Below are positions 18,115 to 28,209 of a stretch of DNA of 64,000 bases, in pieces. The first letter of the stretch is position 1. The number at the start of each line of letters is the position of its first letter. Origin of the DNA: Asaia lannensis NBRC 102526 (lineage in GTDB: Bacteria; Pseudomonadota; Alphaproteobacteria; Acetobacterales; Acetobacteraceae). The notes beneath the pieces were generated by a model. It searched no databases and was not told the DNA's origin. It saw only the letters and a list, made by a program, of their open reading frames with translations. The translations under genes were made by a program, and so were the position numbers. Location of the stretch: the NCBI RefSeq assembly GCF_024054035.1, contig NZ_JAMXQU010000003.1:310001-374000 (forward strand). The letters are read 5' to 3'.

Positions 18115-18459
18115 TCATGCCTTGCGGACGAACTCGGACTTGAGATTCATACTGCCGACCCCGGGGATCTTGCATGAGAGATTGTGCCCATCGCTCGCGT
18201 CGACAAGACGGATACCCTTGATTTTGGTTCCGCCCTTGATGACCGAAGACGATCCCTTGACCTTGAGATCCTTGATGACGGTCACACTGTCGCCATCCGA
18301 CAGGATCGTTCCATTGGCGTCCCGAACGACCTCATCCTCTTCCGATACCGGCGCCGTCGCGGTCACACTCCATTCAAGGGCGCATTCCGGGCAGATCCAC
18401 AAGGCACCGTCCTGATAGATGTGTTCGCTACCGCATTGCGGGCAAAGGTCGTTTTGCAC
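18115..18459 (-). CDS. PhnA-domain zinc-ribbon protein
   Basis: 114 residues from a GTG at 18459, preceded by AGGATC. The N-terminus has a zinc ribbon with two CxxC pairs (CPQC and CPEC), and the rest is the PhnA/YjdM domain ([20 protein letters not shown], then [20 protein letters not shown]), ending EFVRKA. Length fits the family (about 110). Despite the old name 'alkylphosphonate utilisation protein', its role is not established, and no phosphonate genes are nearby. The frame remains open upstream but the earlier part overlaps the tRNA and repeats. Confidence 0.93.
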   Translation of the reverse strand: MQNDLCPQCGSEHIYQDGALWICPECALEWSVTATAPVSEEDEVVRDANGTILSDGDSVTVIKDLKVKGSSSVIKGGTKIKGIRLVDASDGHNLSCKIPGVGSMNLKSEFVRKA

Positions 18460-18957
<498 letters not shown>

Positions 18958-19304
18958 GTAGCAGGATAACCTGGTCGTGGGCGGCTTATAGGGGCGAGAT
19001 TGCCCCCTGCGCAAGAGGGGCAGCAGAATTTTTTATCGTATTTTTCGGCCCCTCCCGCATGCCATCCCTGCCCTGTAATCTGGGCCATCGCGAAAGACCT
19101 TCTTGCGGAACCATCTTTTAGAGGTCTGGTCGCGCGATAATTATTGACGGCTGCGCCCTGCCTCCTGTAGTGAGCCCCCCTCGCGGGAGTGCGCGCAGTC
19201 ACATGTGTGCGGGCCTGCCAATAATAAAAAGCGACTGGGCAATGCCGACTGGGGGAAAACCCCGGCAAAATTGCCAAGAGATCGGACTGATAGAGAGTTT
19301 AGAC
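18958..19304. other. Intergenic region between tRNA-Ser and rplU
   Basis: About 350 bases without a gene. It holds the divergent promoters of tRNA-Ser and the rplU-rpmA operon and, at its right end, the rplU leader hairpin. Nothing else stands out. Confidence 0.6.
19238..19275 (+). promoter_or_regulatory. Strong hairpin in the rplU leader
   Basis: GGCAAT pairs with ATTGCC, GCC pairs with GGC, and GGGG pairs with CCCC around an AAAA tetraloop, with small bulges (ACT and AAA). The structure ends 29 bases before the rplU ATG. It may be a ribosomal-protein autoregulatory leader or attenuator. That function is inference. Confidence 0.6.
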
Positions 19305-19619
19305 ATGTTCGCAGTCATCCGCACAGGCGGAAAGCAGTATCGCGTGGCCCCGCAGGTCACACTGAAGGTTGAGAAGCTCGAAGCCGAAGCCGGTTCGACC
19401 ATCACCTTCTCTGACGTTCTTGCAGTCGGTTCCGACGCAGGCATCAAGATCGGCGCTCCGCTGGTCGCTGGAGCCACCGTCACGGCAACCGTGATCGCCC
19501 AGGATCGTCTGGACACGGTCATTATCTTCAAGAAGCGTCGCCGGCAGAACAGCCGCCGCAAGAACGGTCACCGTCAGCATGTGACCGTCCTGCGCATCGA
19601 CGCGATCAACGCAGCGTAA
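19305..19619 (+). CDS. rplU: 50S ribosomal protein L21
   Basis: 104 residues, [17 protein letters not shown] at the start and [17 protein letters not shown] near the end, which is the L21 hallmark. It binds 23S rRNA in the large subunit. The ATG at 19305 matches the family; the frame is open 45 codons upstream but that part is leader RNA. It is followed 28 bases later by rpmA, the usual L21-L27 operon. Confidence 0.98.
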   Translation: MFAVIRTGGKQYRVAPQVTLKVEKLEAEAGSTITFSDVLAVGSDAGIKIGAPLVAGATVTATVIAQDRLDTVIIFKKRRRQNSRRKNGHRQHVTVLRIDAINAA

Positions 19620-19647
19620 CTGACGCTAGAGAGAAGGAGAGACCTCC

Positions 19648-22150
<2,503 letters not shown>

Positions 22151-22217
22151 GCCGGTTTCGTTTTTTAGTGGCTGATTACCCTGATATACTGGGAGAGACT
22201 GCTACAGGTGCGGGTTC

Positions 22218-22255
22218 TGCCACCATGGTTAAGCGATAAACGCCGCCTGGTGGCA
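22218..22255. repeat. Inverted repeat after proB
   Basis: TGCCACCA and TGGTGGCA, perfect 8-base arms 22 bases apart, in the 174-base gap between proB and the convergent hydrolase gene. It could end proB transcription, but no T run follows. Function unknown. Confidence 0.35.
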
Positions 22256-22324
22256 TATCTCACGACAAAACCTTAGTCCTGATTATATGGACTGGAGCGC
22301 GAGCGGTCCTGCAGCCAACATTTT

Positions 22325-24115
22325 TTAACCCTCATCCGAGACCATGACAGGCATCCGTACACCCAGCACCTCTATCTTCTGAAAATGCAGGTAATCCTCG
22401 GAGGAGAGACGAATTCGAAGCTTCGTAATCTCTCGTCTCTTTTTCGGTCTCCAGACATAGGGCTCACCATTCAGGTCCCCGAACGGTTTACCATCAGATT
22501 TGCGATGTATAACTACCCAACGGCCATTTTCGTGAGATTCGAAAACAAAGCATAGTCCGCGAGATGCCTCGTCTCCGGACCTGTTATAGACGTGGATTTC
22601 CTCAACAAGGGCATGCGCACCAAGGTCGACCTGCCACCATGGCCTTTTTTCCAGATCGGTGTGAAAAGCATAGGGTCGATATATGCGCGAACTGACCGCG
22701 TTTGCCGAATCTTCCTCAGGCGTCTTGCCTATCGAGTATTTACAAATCGAACTCTGGCTAGTTGGTCGTTCGAGGGCCAGGTCGATACACTCAGGACTCG
22801 GCAAAATCTCCGACCCTGGAAGACCTGACCCTATACGTCCAAATACTTCTATTTTCTGATAGTGCAGATAATCCTCATGCAGGAGTGATCGTACCCTGAT
22901 CTCTCTCGTGCGGATGGGTTGCTCAGGTCTCCAGATGAACGGCGTTCCATCGATCCCGCCGAAGATAGAGTCGTCGTTTTTTCGAAACACAGATTTCCAA
23001 CGACCATGCTCACGCACATCGATCGTAAATCTCAATCCACGCTCTGCATGCGTGTCTATACGATTATAGATCCGTATCTCCTCGACTTCGGCGGCATTGT
23101 CCAAACTGACCTTCCACCAAGGTCGATTTTCCAGATCGGTATGAAATGCGTAGAACTCCGGGGGAGGATCTAATAGCGCCCTGGCTGAGTCCTCTGCTGT
23201 GGTCTTTCCTGCTGAATACTCACAAACCGAACTCTGCTCTGTCGGGCGGCCTTTTGCCAGATCGATTGCACCCTCCGGAGGTCCCGGCAAAGTAACATGC
23301 GCGACCCGCAAATGAGCACGCTTCATAGCAGATTCGAATGACCACTCCCGCTCATCCGAACCATATTCCGCGAGAACCGGTGCGAGAGCATCCCTGACAA
23401 GGCCGGCGTCGAACTGGATCGAAAAGTCGAGAAACAGATCAAGCAGCTTCGCGAGATAATTCAGATCGTATCCCTTTTTGAGATAGGATGCGACCAGATG
23501 ACCGGCACCTGCGAGCGTCAGCACGTCATAGCCATGCAGCAGATATTGCCCTGCATGCGCGGCATCCTGCCACTGACGTGCACCATAAATCAGCACTGAA
23601 CGTGCCTTGGCTGCCTTATCATCAGAGTCGAAGGCCCAGAAAATTGGAGAATGACCGTCTCGGGGCCCCGAGGCGAAATTGCTGAAAGGATAACCGAAGC
23701 TATACAATGGGGAGAACGCAAGCGTTCGGTCGATTTTATGACAGAACCTGGGAAATATCAGAGCGCCAGATCCACCCATGGACTCGCCCATGACCGCGAT
23801 TTTGTCATATTGTCCAGCAATCTCGGCAACTTTTTCGAACATGGCGATCGTCTCTGGCTTTGCAAAGAACGATGCTTCACTATCCAGCACGAAAAGCATA
23901 GACACCTTGTACTTACGTAAAGAACCCTTGAATTCCTCAATAGGGCCAGCCAGGCGCGCACCAGCAGAGGCAAATACCACAACTATAGTATCGGCACTCT
24001 TTTTATAGTGGGAGAGTGTATACCGCCCGACATGTTCGATGAGGCATTCTGCCTTTTCTGACTTCATAAAATACTTCTCTACCCGAGATATCAGATATCG
24101 GTTCACCACCGACAT
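22325..24115 (-). CDS. Alpha/beta hydrolase fused to two discoidin-like (F5/8 type C) domains
   Basis: About 596 residues from ATG 24115 (TTG 24130 and ATG 24067 are alternatives). Residues about 40-240 look like an alpha/beta hydrolase: FASAGARL near the first strand, the nucleophile elbow GESMGGSGAL (about S112) and GAGHLVASYL near a plausible catalytic His. After a linker come two tandem copies of a domain of about 140 residues (about 285-430 and 445-592), each with RPT.QSS, YAFHTDLE.RPWW, VEEI.(V/I)YNR and EDYLH(Y/F)QKIEV. These match F5/8 type C or discoidin carbohydrate-binding domains. No signal peptide is seen. It probably acts on a glycan or glycoconjugate, but that is inference. Base use looks less GC-rich than its neighbours, suggesting transfer. 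Confidence 0.82.
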   Translation of the reverse strand: MSVVNRYLISRVEKYFMKSEKAECLIEHVGRYTLSHYKKSADTIVVVFASAGARLAGPIEEFKGSLRKYKVSMLFVLDSEASFFAKPETIAMFEKVAEIAGQYDKIAVMGESMGGSGALIFPRFCHKIDRTLAFSPLYSFGYPFSNFASGPRDGHSPIFWAFDSDDKAAKARSVLIYGARQWQDAAHAGQYLLHGYDVLTLAGAGHLVASYLKKGYDLNYLAKLLDLFLDFSIQFDAGLVRDALAPVLAEYGSDEREWSFESAMKRAHLRVAHVTLPGPPEGAIDLAKGRPTEQSSVCEYSAGKTTAEDSARALLDPPPEFYAFHTDLENRPWWKVSLDNAAEVEEIRIYNRIDTHAERGLRFTIDVREHGRWKSVFRKNDDSIFGGIDGTPFIWRPEQPIRTREIRVRSLLHEDYLHYQKIEVFGRIGSGLPGSEILPSPECIDLALERPTSQSSICKYSIGKTPEEDSANAVSSRIYRPYAFHTDLEKRPWWQVDLGAHALVEEIHVYNRSGDEASRGLCFVFESHENGRWVVIHRKSDGKPFGDLNGEPYVWRPKKRREITKLRIRLSSEDYLHFQKIEVLGVRMPVMVSDEG

Positions 24116-24601
24116 AACCGCTCGACACAATCGACGGGGGTGATCGTTTGCTCAGCATTTCAAGCAACGTATCATCAGGAATACAATCACGCTTTCTCAA
24201 CGACAGCCTTTATTCACACTTTGATAAAAAAGCGCATCTCCATAACTGCGTAACGATAAGTATCAAAACTCCCCGAACCAGACTAATCGTGGCCGGTCTG
24301 CCTGCTTCAATTTTCGAAATTTTGATCATCTCATATCAGGTTGGGCGGAAATCCACTGCCCGAGCAGTTGAATTATTAATGATATATTGTTTTATTTTCC
24401 AAAACCATAATAATACGTATTATTAAATACATATTTTCCAACACAACCAATTACGATTATAGGGAATTGAATATCTAGCGCGGACTTAGGCACGCGCCTC
24501 TCCAAAGAATGGCCATGGCAGATGTGAAGCTTCGGTAGTCGGCACTTAGCCGGCTCCGCACTCCCGAACAGACTATGCCACGGAAGTGCGGCAATCCATC
24601 T
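24116..24601. other. AT-rich gene-free stretch upstream of the discoidin-hydrolase gene
   Basis: About 490 bases without a supported gene. 24130-24480 is markedly AT-rich (runs such as TTATTAATGATATATTG) and must contain the promoter of the hydrolase gene. The last 120 bases return to the normal base composition before the SDR stop codon. I saw no transposase remnant or clear flanking repeat. Confidence 0.5.
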
Positions 24602-25672
24602 TCAGGTCATGAGGGCGCTGTCGCCTCCATTGACTTCGAATTCCGCGCCGGTGGTAAGGGCGGAGGCTTCCGAAGCCAGAAAAACCGCGATCGGGGAAAT
24701 ATCCTCGGGTCGGAGCCAGCCGATGGGTTCGACCTCTGTGCTGGCCCTGTCCCGCCATGCCTGAGCCGGGCTGACGGGGCCCGACACCTTGTGGTGCACC
24801 TGCTGTTCAATGGCGGCAAGACGCTCCGGGTTCAGCGTCAATGCTGTGCCGACCAGTCCCGGAATAATGGCATTGACCGTCATGCCGTAAGGCGCGAACT
24901 CCATGGCGGCCGATTTCATCAGGCCGATCAGTCCCCATTTCGAGGCGGAGTAACTCGCGCCGCCCTTCGTACCATGGCGCCCCTGCATGGAGGACACGAT
25001 CAGCACACGTCCGCCGGGTCTGCCTGTCATATGCGGCACAAAGGCACGCAGGGTGCGCGCTGTACCGTTCAGGTTGTTTTCTATCTGATCGTCCCAGTCG
25101 GCATCGTTCATGTCCAGCAGGGGTTTCCAGCCCTGGATTGCCGCATTCGCAACCAGAATATCGATCTTGCCGAATGTTTTCATGACCTGATCAGCGGCCG
25201 CACGAAGCTGGCCGATCTGCCTGATGTCGGCCTTGATTGCGAGCGCCCTCCGGCCGAATGAGTGGATCTGTCTGACCGTTTCATCCAGTTCATCGCCAGT
25301 TGCAGGTACCGCATCGGCAACCGTGCTGATCGGCCCTGCGATGTCGAGCGCCACGACATCAGCCCCGTTCGCCGCGTATTCGACCGCGATGGCACGCCCT
25401 ATTCCACGCGCTGCTCCCGTTACCACGGCAACACGCCCTGCAAGCTGGGACCCACGCCCCGGCTTGATCGCTCCGGCGCTGTAGGCCGGAGGAACCTGCG
25501 GCAAGGCATCACCGCCATCATCGTTCACGGCGGTTGCATTCGCACGGGTCGCTGTCGTGAAGAGAGCGGCCCCACCCGCCAGTCCTGCGGCCAGCAACGA
25601 ACGCCGCGCATAGCCCTGACGCGTTGAAAAGTGATCTGCCGGGAGATTTCGGGGGGTCTGTGTACCAGACAT
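24602..25672 (-). CDS. Tat-exported short-chain dehydrogenase/reductase
   Basis: 356 residues from ATG 25672, which has AAGGA 9 bases upstream. The N-terminus carries a twin-arginine signal (YARRSLLAAGLAGGAALF, about 22-40) with a likely cut after TRANA. A full SDR domain follows (about 75-355): TGAARGIG for NAD(P), VANAA, SSMQ with the catalytic Ser, YSASK with Tyr and Lys, and the C-terminal VNGGDSALMT. Most SDRs are cytoplasmic; export by Tat implies it folds with its nucleotide bound before transport. The substrate is unknown, perhaps a sugar or polyol as in other periplasmic oxidations of acetic acid bacteria. No membrane or cytochrome partner gene is adjacent. Confidence 0.9.
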   Translation of the reverse strand: MSGTQTPRNLPADHFSTRQGYARRSLLAAGLAGGAALFTTATRANATAVNDDGGDALPQVPPAYSAGAIKPGRGSQLAGRVAVVTGAARGIGRAIAVEYAANGADVVALDIAGPISTVADAVPATGDELDETVRQIHSFGRRALAIKADIRQIGQLRAAADQVMKTFGKIDILVANAAIQGWKPLLDMNDADWDDQIENNLNGTARTLRAFVPHMTGRPGGRVLIVSSMQGRHGTKGGASYSASKWGLIGLMKSAAMEFAPYGMTVNAIIPGLVGTALTLNPERLAAIEQQVHHKVSGPVSPAQAWRDRASTEVEPIGWLRPEDISPIAVFLASEASALTTGAEFEVNGGDSALMT

Positions 25673-26002
25673 GATCGTCGTTCCTTGTTCCTGCATGATG
25701 CAGGCAAGGGACATAATACGACACAAAGCAAACAGGATAGCGCCTCTGCAAAGTCATCGTTGCAGAACAGAAATCTCCCGGCAGATTTCGGATAGTCCGG
25801 CGCCTGTTTCTCCCTTGATTTTACGACGTTCCGGGAGACATATTTCCGATTTCTAAATTATATTTTGCAACCTGCACATTGGAGTTACCGGCGTGATACC
25901 GCCAGACTTTGTCCCGATATATGGGGATTACATGCCAAGATCTCTCCCAACCAGCAGCACCGGGGCGCCGAGACCTGAACTACGTTCCAGCCCCCTTCCC
26001 TC
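25673..26002. other. Intergenic region upstream of the exported SDR gene
   Basis: About 330 bases without a gene. It lies between the start of the SDR gene and the end of the proline-rich membrane protein gene, both on minus, so it holds the SDR promoter and the upstream gene's terminator. The only structure seen is the dyad at 25770-25789. Confidence 0.5.
25770..25789. promoter_or_regulatory. Dyad GAAATCT-N6-AGATTTC upstream of the SDR gene
   Basis: A perfect 7-base dyad with a 6-base centre, 98 bases upstream of the SDR start. The spacing of the half-sites (one helical turn) fits binding by a dimeric regulator. Which one is unknown. Confidence 0.45.
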
Positions 26003-26785
26003 TCAGGGGCGGGGCGGCCATCGCAAGGTAGGCTCCGAGCGCATGCGACGGGCTCCGGCCTCCTCGGCATTGCGCAGCTTTTCGGCCTCGGCCCCTGCCC
26101 CGCGTGGCGCCATTTCCTGACGATGGTCTCTCAGCCGCCAGGCCTCGTCATTGCTTTGGCGCGACGCCTGCTGGGCAGCGGGAGACGCCGAGGGATTGCC
26201 CGAGGGCGGCATGGGCGGCCGCGGGGCCTCGCGCGAAGGTGGCGGTTCGAAATGCGTCGGGCGAAGAATGCGTTCGATATTTTCCTGCGCACCCGATTCC
26301 GCATAGCTGTAATCATCCCGCGCCGGAGGGGGAGAAACGGGTCGCTCACGGCGCTCCTCAACCACAGGCTCACGCGTACCAGCTGACGGGCGCGAAGCTG
26401 GATCGTGCCTGGGAGTCTCATTTACCGGAACAGCTCGCGCGGTCGTCTGGCGCGCCGCCTGCGCGGACCATGGCATGGGTTCTGCGCTCCTGACCGGTTC
26501 GACAGGGCGCACGGTGGCCTCGACACTGGTCTGCGACGCACGGCGTGGCGGCGCGTAGATCGGCTCGCCCGATGGCCCTGTCTCTCCCGCCCCCTGCGCA
26601 AGACGCATGGCGATAATGCGCAATTCGGCTCGCACCTCGTTCAGCTGGAGTTCGACCTCCTCAAGGCGCGGCTTCACGCCGAAAATCGAGAACGGCATGA
26701 GAATGAACATCAGCCCAAGACCAAGCAGGATAAACCCGGTCAGAAACTGCATCCAGAGTGGCAGGGAGAGAAGAGCGCTCGTCAT
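26003..26785 (-). CDS. Membrane-anchored proline-rich protein of unknown function
   Basis: 260 residues. One clear membrane segment lies at the N-terminus (about 8-35: MQFLTGFILLGLGLMFILMP). A short helical stretch follows (PRLEEVELQLNEVRAELRII, probably coiled coil), and then about 190 residues rich in Pro, Arg, Ala and Glu, likely disordered. I do not recognise a family. The layout suggests an inner-membrane anchor with a long soluble tail. It is downstream of no obvious operon partner: the phosphatase gene upstream is 180 bases away on the same strand. Codon use is like the neighbours, so it is probably a real gene. Confidence 0.75.
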   Translation of the reverse strand: MTSALLSLPLWMQFLTGFILLGLGLMFILMPFSIFGVKPRLEEVELQLNEVRAELRIIAMRLAQGAGETGPSGEPIYAPPRRASQTSVEATVRPVEPVRSAEPMPWSAQAARQTTARAVPVNETPRHDPASRPSAGTREPVVEERRERPVSPPPARDDYSYAESGAQENIERILRPTHFEPPPSREAPRPPMPPSGNPSASPAAQQASRQSNDEAWRLRDHRQEMAPRGAGAEAEKLRNAEEAGARRMRSEPTLRWPPRP

Positions 26786-26964
26786 GATCTGCGATCTATG
26801 CGAATTTCACCGACTCCGCCAAGAGCGATCTTGGTGCTTCGACCCTTCACGATAGAGAAAAAGCGTTCACGACACGTTCTGTATCGAAAAGCGTGGCGTC
26901 TGCGCGCCTGTTCATGCCGTGAACGGGTCACACCTCCAGCAGTTCGGAGCCCCATCGCTCGATC

Positions 26965-28209
26965 CTATCGGGATGGCACCTGTGTGACATCCTGAGGTGG
27001 GTTCGGGTTTCCCTGACCGGCGCGCAGCGATGCGAGAGACTGATGAAAAACCCGTGCGCGATAGACAATCTCTCCATCGGGCTTCTGCCAGCGTTCGAAG
27101 GCCAGCGTCGTGTCCGGGGCCGTGCGATCGGGCTGGTCGCTGAAGCGCCAGTCGATCCCGTAGTGACCCGCCAGCGCATCGAGGGTCGTGTCATGCCCGG
27201 CAAAAGCCAGCACGCGCGTCTCGCGCCTCACCGGCGTGCCATCACCGAGCGCAATATCCCGCCCTGCCAAAAAGGCTTCTATCATGCCCACCATCACACG
27301 GGATTTTTCTTCAATCAGCACACCGTGACGGCGTGTCAGATCCGAGAAGTAATCATGAACGGGAACGACCGTGAACAGCAGCCCCGGCTCGATCTGACCC
27401 AGCCATCCATGCCTCGTGCTCTCAAGGCCCTCGACGTAAACCAGAAGCAGATTTTCAGCGACCGAGGCCGCACGCGCCGCACCACCCAAAACCATCGGGC
27501 GTTCCCTGTTCTCCGAGAGGGCGAGCTGTGCCGTGTAGCAGGGCCGGTCTTTCACCTGACAGCCCTGCGGTGCGATCGTTGCCTGAAGCGCCCGAAGCCC
27601 CTCGATGACGCTGGGCGGACGCGCGCGACGATCCAGTGCCACAATGCGCGCAGTTTCCTCCAGCAGCCTGTCGCGATGGGCTGCGATGAACTCGGGCGTT
27701 ACCGCGTTGAAAACCGGATCGCGCTGACCCGGCGCCATAGAGCGCGCCCGGAGGCGACGCGTCGATGAGAAAGCATCAGCCATGATCTGACCGCTTTCTC
27801 TCGTTCTGTCATCGGCTGAGTCCGCCCAGATAACCGGCTCATCCTTCGTGAGGCAGAATGTACCTGGCAACCTGCACGGGAAATCATAAAAGCGCGCAAT
27901 ATCGCGCATCAATGCATCGAGCGTTTTGCGCCCATAAGGTGTGAGCTGGCCGGAAGCGACGGGCCAGTCGGGCCAGTCCAGACCGGTCTCCTCTTTCAGC
28001 GAGGCAGGCTCGTGCGTAGGGCTTCTTATGCCGTGACGCGCCACGAGAACGACACGCTGAAGAACGGCATTCGGACCGGGAGGAGAGGCAGAAAGCGCAA
28101 TGGGACTACCTGCCCAGGCGCCTGTCGCGCCTGCTACAAGCCCCATAATCACGCAGCAAAGCGCGAGACCACGCGTGAACCCCGTGCGACGCATACGAAA
28201 GCGGTTCAT
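26965..28209 (-). CDS. Histidine acid phosphatase (AppA/Agp-like), secreted
   Basis: 414 residues with a signal peptide (cut near AGATGAWA). The catalytic motif RHGIRSP (about 50) and the distal HD pair in FAGHDTTLDAL are the branch 2 histidine phosphatase signature, which includes periplasmic glucose-1-phosphatase and phytase. It should release phosphate from organic phosphates in the periplasm. The start overlaps the stop of the TonB-receptor gene by 4 bases, so the two are made together. This suggests the phosphatase acts on whatever the receptor imports. Substrate is not determinable from sequence. Confidence 0.93.
   Translation of the reverse strand: MNRFRMRRTGFTRGLALCCVIMGLVAGATGAWAGSPIALSASPPGPNAVLQRVVLVARHGIRSPTHEPASLKEETGLDWPDWPVASGQLTPYGRKTLDALMRDIARFYDFPCRLPGTFCLTKDEPVIWADSADDRTRESGQIMADAFSSTRRLRARSMAPGQRDPVFNAVTPEFIAAHRDRLLEETARIVALDRRARPPSVIEGLRALQATIAPQGCQVKDRPCYTAQLALSENRERPMVLGGAARAASVAENLLLVYVEGLESTRHGWLGQIEPGLLFTVVPVHDYFSDLTRRHGVLIEEKSRVMVGMIEAFLAGRDIALGDGTPVRRETRVLAFAGHDTTLDALAGHYGIDWRFSDQPDRTAPDTTLAFERWQKPDGEIVYRARVFHQSLASLRAGQGNPNPPQDVTQVPSR

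Noticed and set aside
24003-24200. 65-residue minus-strand frame overlapping the start of the discoidin-hydrolase gene
   Set aside because: It is a shifted frame of the same region with no similarity to anything recognised; kept out of the annotation.
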